From Stenotrophomonas acidaminiphila (GTDB lineage: Bacteria; Pseudomonadota; Gammaproteobacteria; Xanthomonadales; Xanthomonadaceae): DNA of 64,000 nucleotides. Every line of letters starts with the position of its first letter. Within the stretch, counting starts at the first letter, position 1. The stretch is from the NCBI GenBank assembly GCA_002951995.1, contig CP019797.1:2278501-2342500 (forward strand), in the 5' to 3' direction. Below, piece after piece: positions 42,140-51,900 of the stretch. Below the pieces are notes generated by a model. It saw nothing but the letters and a program-made list of their open reading frames with translations. It did no database searches and had not been told where the DNA came from. A program made the translations under genes and the position numbers.

Positions 42140-43495
42140 TCAGCGGCTGGAGGCGGCCACCGGCAACGGCATCCGCAGCACCTGCCCCTGCCTGGCATAG
42201 GCCGGCGTTTCCAGCGCGGTGCCATCGGCGGACAGGTTGATGGGGCGGTGCGCGCTGCGCAGCCCGGCGGGCAGCGCGCGCAGGCGCGCGGTCACCGCGT
42301 CAGCGTCCTGCAATGCCTGTCCGCGCAGCCACAGCCCCGCCTGCAGCAGCCGCAACCGCGCGGCGGCATCCTGTTCGCGGTACACGTATCCCGTGTAGGC
42401 GGGGCCGGCGATGTCGCTGAGGATGCAGCCGATGGCGTTGGTCAGGCACTGCGGCTGCCACCACGCCACGGCCGGCAGGGGCGGCAGCGGCACCCTGCGA
42501 TCCTCGGCCACGGCCTGGCGTGCAGCCGGGAGGCAGGGCCCGGCAAGCGCCTCGGCCTGTCGGGCAAGGGTTTTGCGACCGTTGTAGAACAGCCTGCCCG
42601 AGCGCGGGCCCGCCTCGATCTTGCGGTCCATCAACAGCGCGAAGCGTTGCTGCAGGGCGAATTCCCCGCGCATGCCGTTGCAGACGGCGGCCTCGTCCGC
42701 CGCCAGCGGCGCGAACGCCGTGGCGCACCCCGGTGGCAGCGGCGCGTCCGCCGGGAGCTCGGCCAGCACCGCGGCGAACAGCTCCGCATTGGCCTGCAGC
42801 ATGGCGATGCCCGCCATCGTGGCCAGCAGGTTGTCGGCGTGCGCCATCAGCATGCGTCCGCTCCCGGCATCACGGCACAACCCGGCCAGGGCACGCGCAC
42901 TGTCGCCCTGCACGTGGGCCAGTGCATGCGCGCCCAGGGGAACCGCCAGCGGAGCCAGCGGCGGCCAGGGGGTGGGCGGCGCCTGTACCAGCGGCGAGCG
43001 GTAATGCCCATGCGCCGCCAGTTCATCCATGCGCGACAGCAGCGTGGCCCGCGCCGCCAGCGCGGTGGTCACGGCCTCGGGCGCGCGGCGCACCCGCTCC
43101 AGGCAGGCGGCGGCATCGCGAAAACCGCACAGTGCCGGGTCCGCGGCGGGCGCCTGCGCCGCGCCGTCCACCGGCAGCGGCGGCGGCACGCCAGCTTCGC
43201 CTTCGGCGTCGCCGCGGATGAACCCGGGCGCGTAGCTGTCGTCGTACCACGCCTGGAACAGACGGGCGTGTTCATCCACCTGCGCCTGCCTGTACGCCAG
43301 CGGGGCCTGCATCTCCAGCGTCGCCAGGGTGACGTAGGCGTTGCTGCCGGGCAGGTCGTGCGGCGCCTGCAACGCGGCCAGCGCGCGCGTCTGTGCCGCC
43401 GACGGGGGCCATGTCCACGAAACCAGCAGCACCACCACTGCCAGCAGCAGCAGTCCGACCACACCCGCCACCACGCGTCCCAGCGTCCTGCCCAT
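42140..43495 (-). CDS. Membrane-anchored protein of unknown function
   Basis: 451 residues. One N-terminal membrane segment (VVAGVVGLLLLAVVVLLVSW) is followed by a large, helical, alanine-rich periplasmic domain. Conserved-looking features are PGSNAYVTLATLEM, several cysteines (ALCGFRDAAACLERV, QCLTNAIGCILSDIA) that could form disulfides, and YTGYVYREQDAAARLRLLQA. No domain was recognised. The start ATG 43495 has GGGAGAA upstream; in-frame codons at 43516 and 43549 are less likely. It diverges from the DUF502 gene, 127 bases apart. Confidence 0.75.
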   Translation of the reverse strand: MGRTLGRVVAGVVGLLLLAVVVLLVSWTWPPSAAQTRALAALQAPHDLPGSNAYVTLATLEMQAPLAYRQAQVDEHARLFQAWYDDSYAPGFIRGDAEGEAGVPPPLPVDGAAQAPAADPALCGFRDAAACLERVRRAPEAVTTALAARATLLSRMDELAAHGHYRSPLVQAPPTPWPPLAPLAVPLGAHALAHVQGDSARALAGLCRDAGSGRMLMAHADNLLATMAGIAMLQANAELFAAVLAELPADAPLPPGCATAFAPLAADEAAVCNGMRGEFALQQRFALLMDRKIEAGPRSGRLFYNGRKTLARQAEALAGPCLPAARQAVAEDRRVPLPPLPAVAWWQPQCLTNAIGCILSDIAGPAYTGYVYREQDAAARLRLLQAGLWLRGQALQDADAVTARLRALPAGLRSAHRPINLSADGTALETPAYARQGQVLRMPLPVAASSR

Positions 43496-43622
43496 TGCGT
43501 TTCTCCCTGGTGTCATGCCGCCTTCCGTGGGCGGACGCGGCGCAAGCACTGTTACATATCCGGCAACACTGCGGCGCGCAACCGTCCTGCTGCGGTATCG
43601 GCCACGGGGCTACAATCGGCAC

Positions 43623-44300
43623 ATGTCGCCCGAAGCATCCGCCGCACCCCACCGCCCCTCCCTGCAGCGCCTGTTCCTGACCGGATTGCTCACCCTGCTG
43701 CCGATCTGGCTGACCTGGGTGGTGATCAAGTTCGTGTTCGTGCTGCTGTCCGGCATCAGCAGCCCGCTGGTGGTGCCGCTGTCCGAACGCATCGCCGCGT
43801 CCTTCCCGCATTACCTGGGCTGGGTACGGGTGGAATGGATGCAGGACGTGTTCGCCCTGCTCGCCACGCTGCTGGTGATCCTGCTGGTGGGCGTGCTCAG
43901 CCGCCGGGTCATCGGCCAGCGCCTGCTGCGCTGGTTCGGCGCGGTGATCCGCCGCATCCCGCTGGCCAGCATCATCTACGACAGCGCCAAGAAGCTGCTG
44001 GACATCCTGCAGACCCAGCCGGGCAGCACCCAGCGGGTGGTGCTGATCGACTTCCCGCACCGCGAGATGAAATCGGTGGGTCTGGTGACCCGCGTCATCC
44101 GCGAACACGGCACCGGCCGCGAACTGGCCGCGGTGTACGTGCCGACCACGCCGAACCCGACCTCCGGCTATCTGGAGATCGTGCCGGTGGAGCTGCTGAC
44201 GCCGACCGACTGGACCGTGGACCAGGCCATGAGTTTCATCATCTCCGGTGGCGCGGTGGCCCCGGACAGCGTGCCGTTCACCCGCGCCGGCGAGCGCTGA
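43623..44300 (+). CDS. DUF502 family membrane protein
   Basis: 225 residues with two N-terminal membrane segments (LFLTGLLTLLPIWLTWVVIK and VFALLATLLVILLVGVLSR) then a soluble C-terminal domain. The DUF502 signatures are RRIPLASIIYDSAKKLLDIL, VVLIDFPHREMKSVGLVTR, VYVPTTPNPTSGYLEIVP and the tail MSFIISGGAVAPDSV. The plant COV/LCV proteins are distant relatives; bacterial function is unknown. Confidence 0.93.
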   Translation: MSPEASAAPHRPSLQRLFLTGLLTLLPIWLTWVVIKFVFVLLSGISSPLVVPLSERIAASFPHYLGWVRVEWMQDVFALLATLLVILLVGVLSRRVIGQRLLRWFGAVIRRIPLASIIYDSAKKLLDILQTQPGSTQRVVLIDFPHREMKSVGLVTRVIREHGTGRELAAVYVPTTPNPTSGYLEIVPVELLTPTDWTVDQAMSFIISGGAVAPDSVPFTRAGER

Positions 44301-44440
44301 AACGCCGCTCGCCAGGGCAGGAACATGCTGCGCCGGGCGGGCACCGGGGGTGACTGCCGCCTTTATCCGTTGCCGGTTGCTCTTCACTAGCGCCGGCCGC
44401 TGAGGCAAGCTCCCGGGCCTGTGCGTTTCCGGAACCACCG

Positions 44441-46351
44441 ATGACCTCCAGCCCGCTTCGCCTTCTCGCGCTTGCCATGGCCTCCGTCCTGATGTTCTCC
44501 GCCGCCGCGCCCGCCGAGGCGGCGAAGAAGAAGAGCCAGCGCCCGACCGCGACGCAATCGCGCACCGCCAAGCCCAAGGCGCGCGGCAGCAGGCCCCCGG
44601 CGCGTCCGGCGCCCCGCCCGGCGCGCGCGCCGCTGCCGGTCACCCAGGACAAGGCCACCCGCCTGAACCGGCTCTACGACGAGTACTGGGATGCGTCGAT
44701 GCGGCTGAACCCGCTGCAGGCCACGTTCCAGGGCGACCCGCGCTTCAACGACCAGCTGCCCAACTTCCTGTCGCCGGCCTCGCGCCGCCAGGCGCACGAC
44801 TTCATGGTCGAGTGGCAGGGCAAGGCCGAGGCGCTGGGCAAGGACGGCCTGCAGGGCCAGGACCTGCTCAGTTACGAGATCTTCATGCGCGACGCGCGCA
44901 TCTCGCTGGCCGCCGAGCAGTACCCGTCGTGGATGCTGCCGATCAACCCCTACAACAACCTCGCCAGCATCATCGCGGTGCTCGGTTCGGGAGCCGGCGC
45001 GCAGCCGTTCCGCACGGTGAAGGATTACGAGAACTGGTCGCGGCGCTCGCTCGGGGTGCCGGCGCTGTTCGACCAGGCCATCGCCAACATGCGCGAAGGC
45101 ATGGCCGCCGGCGTGGTGCAGCCGCGCGCGCTGATGGAGAAGGTGCTGCCGCAGCTGGACGCGGTGATCACCCCGACCGCCGAGGAAAGCATCTTCTGGG
45201 CGCCGATCCGCAACATGCCGGAGGACTTCCCGGCCGCGGACCGGGAACGGTTGGCCGCCGAATACAAGCGCATGATCGAGTACCGGCTGCTGCCGGCCTA
45301 CCGCGCGCTGCGCGGCTTCATCGCCACCCAGTACCTGCCGGCCACGCGCGCCAGCGACGGCCTCGGCGCCCTGCCCGGCGGCCAGGCCTGGTACGCGCAC
45401 ACCATCGCCGGGTTGACCAGCGCCTCGCGCACGCCGGCCGAGATCCACGCGCTCGGCGAGCAGGAGGTCACGGACCTGCAGGAGCGCATCGCCCGGGTCA
45501 TGAAGGAAGCCAGGATCCGCGGCTCGATGCAGAAGGCGTTCAACGCCATGCGCAACGACCGCCAGTTCACCTTCCGCGACGAGGCCGCGCTGCTGGCGCG
45601 CTACCGCGAGGTGGGGCAGCAGGTGGACGCGGCGCTGCCGGCGCTGTTCGCCACCCGTCCCAGGGCCGCGCTGCAGGTACAGCCGGTGCCGGCCGAACAT
45701 GCATTGAACGCCAGCGCCGCCAGCTACCAGCCGCCGACCGCGGCCGACGGCGGCCAGCACGGGCGGCTGCAGGTCAACACCCGCGACCTGCCGTCGCGCA
45801 AGCGCTGGGCGGTGCCGATGCAGTACCTGCACGAGGGCATCCCCGGCCATCACCTGCAGCTTGGGCTGCAGCAGGAACTGTCGACGCTGCCGCGCTTCCG
45901 GCGGCTCGGCGGCGACGTCGCCTTCATCGAGGGCTGGGGCCTGTACGCCGAGTCGCTGGGCGACGAACTGGGTCTGTACCGCGACCCGTACGACCGCCTC
46001 GGCTACCTGCAGGCCACCCTGCTGCGCACCGTGCGGCTGGTCGCCGACACCGGCCTGCACGCGGCCGGCTGGAGCCGCCAGCAGGCGATCGACTACATGG
46101 TGAAGAACGCCGACATCAGCGCCGCCGATGCCGCCGCGGAAGTCGAGCGCTTCATGGCCCTGCCCGGGCAGACGCTGGCCTACCGGGTGGGCGAGATCAA
46201 GATCCGGCGCCTGCGCGAGAAGGCGCAGGCGGCACTGGGTGAGCGCTTCGATCCGCGCGAGTTCCACGATGAAGTGTTGAAGGACGGCTCGATGCCGTTG
46301 GATATTCTGGAAGCCAAGATCGACCGCTGGATTGCCAGCAAGACCCCCTGA
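44441..46351 (+). CDS. DUF885 family zinc metallopeptidase-like protein
   Basis: 636 residues with a signal peptide (LMFSAAAPAEAAKKK) and a basic, proline-rich linker to about residue 65. The DUF885 domain has the zinc-type motif HEGIPGHHLQL and then FIEGWGLYAESLGDEL with the third ligand glutamate; the ending YRVGEIKIRRLREKAQ is typical. The family is predicted to be carboxypeptidase-like or dipeptidase-like. The serine hydrolase gene starts 17 bases later, and the two may form a peptide-degrading operon. Confidence 0.92.
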   Translation: MTSSPLRLLALAMASVLMFSAAAPAEAAKKKSQRPTATQSRTAKPKARGSRPPARPAPRPARAPLPVTQDKATRLNRLYDEYWDASMRLNPLQATFQGDPRFNDQLPNFLSPASRRQAHDFMVEWQGKAEALGKDGLQGQDLLSYEIFMRDARISLAAEQYPSWMLPINPYNNLASIIAVLGSGAGAQPFRTVKDYENWSRRSLGVPALFDQAIANMREGMAAGVVQPRALMEKVLPQLDAVITPTAEESIFWAPIRNMPEDFPAADRERLAAEYKRMIEYRLLPAYRALRGFIATQYLPATRASDGLGALPGGQAWYAHTIAGLTSASRTPAEIHALGEQEVTDLQERIARVMKEARIRGSMQKAFNAMRNDRQFTFRDEAALLARYREVGQQVDAALPALFATRPRAALQVQPVPAEHALNASAASYQPPTAADGGQHGRLQVNTRDLPSRKRWAVPMQYLHEGIPGHHLQLGLQQELSTLPRFRRLGGDVAFIEGWGLYAESLGDELGLYRDPYDRLGYLQATLLRTVRLVADTGLHAAGWSRQQAIDYMVKNADISAADAAAEVERFMALPGQTLAYRVGEIKIRRLREKAQAALGERFDPREFHDEVLKDGSMPLDILEAKIDRWIASKTP

Positions 46352-46368
46352 CCCTGCAAGGAGCCGCC

Positions 46369-47439
46369 ATGCTGCCGTGGATGTCCCGACTCGCCCCGCT
46401 GTGCCTGTTCGCGTTCTCCACGGTGGCCGGCGCCGCGCCGCCGGCAGCGCCGGACGCCGGCATCGACGGCCTGATGCAACGCTATGACGGCCGCGTGCCC
46501 GGTGCCGCGGTGCTGGTGCTCAAGGACGGGCAACCGGTGTTCCGCCGCGGCTATGGGCTGGCGGTGCTGGAGGACGGCACGCCGGTATCGCCGGCCACCA
46601 ACTTCCGGCTGGCGTCGGTGAGCAAGCAGTTCACCGCCGCCGCGATCCTGCTGCTGGCCGAGGACGGCGCGCTGTCGATCGACGACCCGCTGAAAAAGTG
46701 GCTGCCCGAGCTGCCGGCGGTGGCCGACGCGATGACCCTGCGCCAGCTGCTCAGCCACAGCAGCGGCCTGCTCGACTACGAAGACCTGATGGACCCGGCC
46801 GACACGCGCCAGGTGCATGACATCGACGTGCTGCACCTGCTGCAGAAGGAGAACCGCACCTACTTCGCGCCGGGCAGCAGCTACCGCTACAGCAACAGCG
46901 GCTACGCGCTGCTGGCGCTGGTGGTCGGCAAGGCCTCCGGCAGCGACTTCGCCAGCTTCCTGCGCCAGCGCATCTTCCTGCCGCTGGGCATGACCGCCAC
47001 CTTCGCCCACCAGGACGGCGTCGACGAGGTGCCCGAGCGCGCCTACGGCTACAGCCAGATCGATGGCCACTGGCAGCGCACCGACCAGAGCACCACCAGC
47101 GCGGTGCTCGGCGACGGCGGCATCTATTCCTCGATCGACGACCTGGCCAAGTGGGACGCCGCGCTGTACGACGAGCGCCTGCTGCGCCGCGCCTCGCTGC
47201 AGCAGGCCTTCAGCGCGGCCACGGCGACGCCGGAACCGGACGTGCCGCACTACGGCTTCGGCTGGCGCATCAACGGCGACGCGCTGTGGCACAGCGGCGA
47301 GAGCATCGGCTTCCGCAACGTGATCGTGCGCTACCCGAAGCAGAAGCTGACGGTGGTCGTGCTGAGCAACCGCAACGATCCCGAGCCCTATGCGCTGGCG
47401 CTGCAGATCGCCCGCCGCTGGCAGGCCCCGCAACGGTGA
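46369..47439 (+). CDS. Beta-lactamase family serine hydrolase
   Basis: 356 residues with a signal peptide (LCLFAFSTVAGAAPPA). The class C / PBP4*-type fold has the catalytic SxxK motif (Ser83-Val-Ser-Lys86), the YxN motif YSNSGYALL, and HSGESIGFRN in place of KTG. Related enzymes are D-amino-acid or D-stereospecific peptidases and esterases; real beta-lactam resistance is not implied. AAGGAGC precedes the ATG. Its stop overlaps the start of the VOC gene by four bases (GTGA). Confidence 0.92.
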   Translation: MLPWMSRLAPLCLFAFSTVAGAAPPAAPDAGIDGLMQRYDGRVPGAAVLVLKDGQPVFRRGYGLAVLEDGTPVSPATNFRLASVSKQFTAAAILLLAEDGALSIDDPLKKWLPELPAVADAMTLRQLLSHSSGLLDYEDLMDPADTRQVHDIDVLHLLQKENRTYFAPGSSYRYSNSGYALLALVVGKASGSDFASFLRQRIFLPLGMTATFAHQDGVDEVPERAYGYSQIDGHWQRTDQSTTSAVLGDGGIYSSIDDLAKWDAALYDERLLRRASLQQAFSAATATPEPDVPHYGFGWRINGDALWHSGESIGFRNVIVRYPKQKLTVVVLSNRNDPEPYALALQIARRWQAPQR

Positions 47440-47825
47440 AGCTGCAGGGCATCCACCATGTCGCGCTGATCGCGTCGGACTACGCGCGGTCGCGCGACTT
47501 CTACACCCGCATCCTCGGGCTGGAGGTGGTGGCCGAGCATTTCCGCGCCGAACGCCAGTCGTGGAAGCTGGACCTGCGCCTGCCCGACGGCACCGGGCTG
47601 GAGCTGTTCTCGTTCCCGGCCCCGCCGCCGCGCCCCAGTCGCCCGGAAGCGCGGGGCCTGCGCCACCTCGCCTTCCGCGTCGCCGCGCTGGACGCGGCCA
47701 TCGCCCACCTGCAGGCCGAGGGCGTGGCCTGCGAGCCGGTGCGGGTGGATGAGTACACCGGCCGCCGCTTCACCTTCTTCGCCGACCCCGACGCGCTGCC
47801 GCTGGAGCTGTACGAACTGCCCTGA
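47436..47825 (+). CDS. gloA2: VOC family protein, GloA2/YaeR type
   Basis: 129 residues, one vicinal-oxygen-chelate domain made of two beta-alpha-beta-beta-beta modules. The N-terminus LQGIHHVALIASDYARSRDF and the blocks ELFSFPAPPPRPSRPEARGL and YTGRRFTFFADPDALPLEL closely match E. coli YaeR (GloA2). The metal-binding His and Glu are in place (HHVALI, LELFSF, RHLAFR, LELYEL). The reaction is not established. GTG 47436 overlaps the serine hydrolase stop. Confidence 0.88.
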   Translation: MKLQGIHHVALIASDYARSRDFYTRILGLEVVAEHFRAERQSWKLDLRLPDGTGLELFSFPAPPPRPSRPEARGLRHLAFRVAALDAAIAHLQAEGVACEPVRVDEYTGRRFTFFADPDALPLELYELP

Positions 47826-48015
47826 CGGCGACCGGCCGCGACGGGCACGGCGCGCAGGTGGCCGCCTGGCCGCGCCCGCACGGGCGGCCGTGGCCGCGCC
47901 GCCGGTCACATCCGCCGCCCTCCCACGTCCCTGGTCCCAATGACTTCCGGCGCATTGCCGGCAGCCCGGCCGCGGCGGCATGTTGCGGCCATCATCCAAG
48001 GAGAGGTCCGGCCCC

Positions 48016-48909
48016 ATGCTGCAGATCCGCGGTCTGTCGAAAACCTACGCCAATGGCGTGCATGCATTGAACAATGTCGATCTCGACATTCCGCGCGGCA
48101 TGTTCGGGCTGCTCGGGCCCAATGGCGCCGGCAAGTCCTCGCTGATGCGCACGCTCGCCACGCTGCAGGAGGCCGATGCCGGCAGCGCCACCCTGACCAC
48201 CGCCGATGGCACCGGCATCGACGTGCTCAGGGACAAGGACGCGCTGCGCCGCCGGCTGGGCTACCTGCCGCAGGATTTCGGCGTCTACCCGAAAGTCAGC
48301 GCGCTGGACCTGCTCGACCATTTCGCCGTGCTCAAGGGCCTGACCGCGCGCGCGCAGCGCCGGGAAGTGGTCGAGGGCCTGCTGCAGCAGGTGAACCTGT
48401 GGGATGCCCGCAAGCGCAAGCTCGGCACCTATTCCGGCGGCATGCGCCAGCGCTTCGGCATTGCCCAGGCGCTGTTGGGCGACCCGCAGCTGGTGATCGT
48501 CGACGAGCCGACCGCGGGCCTGGACCCGGAAGAGCGCAACCGCTTCCTCAACCTGCTTGCCGAAATCGGCGAGAACGTGGTGGTGATCCTGTCCACCCAC
48601 ATCGTCGAGGACGTCACCGACCTGTGCCCGGCCATGGCCATCATGAACAAGGGCCAGGTGCTGCTGTCCGGCAAGCCGGTCGATGCGATCGCCGCGCTGC
48701 AGGCGCAGGTCTGGCGCAAACAGGTGGCCAAGGCCGCGCTGGCGGACTATGAAAGCCGCTTCACCGTGCTGTCGACGCGGCTGGTGGGCGGCCACCCGGT
48801 GATCCATGTGTTCGCCGACACCTGCCCGGAAGCCGGCTTCGAGCCGGTCGCGCCGGGGCTCGAGGACGTCTACTTCCAGCGCCTGCGCCTGCAGGCGCAG
48901 GCCGCCTGA
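48016..48909 (+). CDS. ABC transporter ATP-binding protein
   Basis: 297 residues. Walker A is GPNGAGKSS, the signature is YSGGMRQR, Walker B is QLVIVDEPTAGLD and the switch His is in LSTHIVEDV. The C-terminal 80 residues are a family extension. AAGGAGAGGT lies upstream of the ATG. It stands 11 bases before the ABC permease/M1 peptidase fusion and must be its ATPase. The pair is probably an exporter or a peptidase-coupled machine with unknown substrate. Confidence 0.94.
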   Translation: MLQIRGLSKTYANGVHALNNVDLDIPRGMFGLLGPNGAGKSSLMRTLATLQEADAGSATLTTADGTGIDVLRDKDALRRRLGYLPQDFGVYPKVSALDLLDHFAVLKGLTARAQRREVVEGLLQQVNLWDARKRKLGTYSGGMRQRFGIAQALLGDPQLVIVDEPTAGLDPEERNRFLNLLAEIGENVVVILSTHIVEDVTDLCPAMAIMNKGQVLLSGKPVDAIAALQAQVWRKQVAKAALADYESRFTVLSTRLVGGHPVIHVFADTCPEAGFEPVAPGLEDVYFQRLRLQAQAA

Positions 48910-48920
48910 CGGAGACGACC

Positions 48921-51900
48921 ATGACCCTGGCCTTCCTGCGCTTCGAGCTGCGCGAGCAGCTGCGTTCCCCGTTGCTGTGGCTGCTGGCGGCGCTGTTCGC
49001 GCTGCTCGCCTTCGGCGCGGCCTCCAGCGATGCCGTGCAGATCGGCGGCGGCATCGGCAACGTGCACCGCAATGCACCGTCGGTGATCGCCACCTTCATG
49101 ACCGCCTTCACCCTGATCGGGCTGCTGGTGGTCACCCTGTTCGTCAGCAATGCGCTGCTGCGCGACTTCGAGCTGGGCACCTCGGAACTGGTGTTCTCCA
49201 GCCCGATCCGGCGCCGCGACTACCTGCTCGGCCGGCTTGGCGCCGCGCTGCTGGCCAGCCTGCTGATGTACGCCATCATCGGCGCCGGCCTGTTCGTGGC
49301 GCAGTTCATGCCCTGGATCGACGCCGCGCGGCTCGGGCCGGTGTCGCTGCGCCCGTACCTGTGGTCGTTCGCGTTCATGGTGCTGCCGAACGTGCTGTTC
49401 ACCACCGCGCTGCTGTCGCTGCTGGCGGTGACCACCCGCAACATCCTGTGGGTCTACATCGGCGTCATCGTGTTCTTCGTGCTGTACGGCGTCAGCCGCG
49501 CCCTGCTGGCCGACATCGACAACCTGCGCGTCGCTTCGCTGCTCGACCCGCTGGGCATGCGCGCGATGGGCCAGGCGATGCGCTACTGGTCGGCCGAGGA
49601 GCGCAACACCGGCCTGCCCGCCTTCAGCGGCTACCTGCTGGAGAACCGGCTGCTGTGGCTGGCGGTCACCGCCGCCCTGTTCGCCGCCACCTTCGCCCTG
49701 TTCCGCACCGAACGCAGCGGCACCGGCCGCAGGCGCGGCAGGAAGACCGCCAGCGTCGCCACCATCGACGGCAAGCGCAGCCAGGTGGTCGCCCCCCGGG
49801 TCACCCCGGCATTCACTGCCGCCACCGGCTGGCGGCAGCTGCTGCGCCAGGTCGGCTTCGATGCGCTGGGCGTGTTCCGCAGCGCGCCGTTCCTGGTGCT
49901 GCTGGTGCTGGGCATGGCCAACTTCATTCCCAGCGCCCTGCACCGCCGCACCCTGTACGGCACGCCCAGCTGGCCGGTGACCTCGCAGATGCTGGAGGCC
50001 CTGCAGGGCAGCTACAGCTTCCTGCTGATCATCATCGTGCTGTTCTACGCGGGCGAGCTGGTGTGGCGCGAGCGCAGCGCGCGCATCGCCGGCATCAGCG
50101 ATGCGATGCCGGTACCCAACTGGGTGCCGCTGCTGGGCAAGTTCCTCACCCTGGTCGCGGTGGTCGCCGCGTTCCAGGCCGTGGGCGGGCTTACCGCCAT
50201 CGCCATCCAGCTGGCCAAGGGCTACACCCAGCTCGAACCGCTGCTGTACATCAAGACGCTGGCGCTGAACTCGGTGGTCTACATCCTGATGGGCGGCATG
50301 GCGCTGGTGCTGCAGGTACTGAGCAACAACAAGTTCCTGGGGTACGCGCTGCTGATCCTGCTGCTGATCGGGCAGTCGGTGCTGGGCATGCTCGACTACA
50401 CCCAGAACCTGTACAACTTCGGCAGCTGGCCGAACGCGCCGTACTCGGACATGAACGGTTACGGCCATTTCCTGACCGGGCAGCTGGCCTTCCAGGGCTA
50501 CTGGGCGCTGTTCCTGCTGGTCCTGCTGCTGCTGTGCGCGGCGCTGTGGGTGCGCGGCGTCGATCCGGCCTGGCGCCAGCGCCTGCGCCTGGCCCGGCAG
50601 CGCCTGCGCGGCCCGCTGGGCGCGGGCCTGGCCGCCGCCGTGCTGGCGTTCATCGGCTGCGGCGGCTGGCTGTACTGGAACACCAACATCCGCAACGAGT
50701 TCGTCTCGCCGGACCAGGTGCTGGACCGCCAGGCCCGCTACGAGCGCGAGTACCGCAAGTACAAGGACCTGCCGCAGCCGCGCATCGTCGCCGTGGACAA
50801 CCACGTCGACCTGCATCCGGAAACCCAGAGCGTGCGCATCGACGGCCGCTACCGAGTGCGCAACACCCATGCCACGGCCATCCCGGCGATCCATGTGGCG
50901 ATGGCCGACGACCGCACGCTGGCCGGCATCGAGCTGGGCGGCGCCCGGCTGACCACCCACGACGCGCAGCTGGGGTACCGCATCTACACGCTGGATGTGC
51001 CGATGCAGCCTGGCGAGGAGCGCGACATCACCTTCACCGTGGACATCCACCCCGACGGCATCACCGCCGGCCAGGCGCAGACCGAGATCGTCGACAACGG
51101 CAGTTTCTTCAACAGCCGCGTGCTGCCGGCGTTCGGCTACGACACCGGGGTGGAGATCAGCGACCGCAACGAACGCCGCAAGCGCGGTCTCGGCGAGCCC
51201 ACGCGCATGCCGCGGCTGGAGGATGCGGCCGCGCGCGCCAACAACTACATTTCCAACGACGCCGACTGGCTGGATTTCCGCAGCACCATCTGCACCGCGC
51301 CGGACCAGATCGCGCTGGCCCCGGGCTACCTGCAGAAGGCGTTCGAACGCGATGGCCGCCGCTGCTTCAGCTACGCCATGGACCGGCCGATGCTGAACTT
51401 CTACGCCTACCTGTCGGCACGCTGGGAAGTGAAGAAGGCGGCCTACAACGGCATCCCGATCGAGATCTACCACGACCCCAAACATCCGTACAACGTGGAC
51501 CGGATGATCGAAGGCGTGCAGAAATCGCTGGCCTACTACGAGGCCAACTTCAGCCCGCACCAGCACAAGCAGGTGCGCATCATCGAGTTCCCGGGCTACC
51601 GCACGTTCGCGCAGAGTTTCGCCAACACCATCCCGTATTCCGAATCGATCGGCTTCATCGCCGACCTGCGCGACAAGGATGACGTGGACTACGTGTTCTA
51701 CGTCACCGCGCACGAGGTGGCGCACCAGTGGTGGGCGCACCAGGTGATCGGCGCCAACATGCAGGGCGCGACGGTGCTGTCCGAGTCGCTGTCGCAGTAC
51801 TCGGCGCTGATGGTGATGGAGAAGGAGTACGGGCGCGGCCACATGCGCCAGTTCCTCAAGGACGAACTGGACAAGTACCTGTCCGGCCGTGGTGGCGAGG

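Noticed and set aside
46369..47439. True beta-lactamase resistance gene
   Set aside because: The SxxK/YxN fold is shared by many peptidases and esterases; the third motif is HSG and nothing around suggests resistance.
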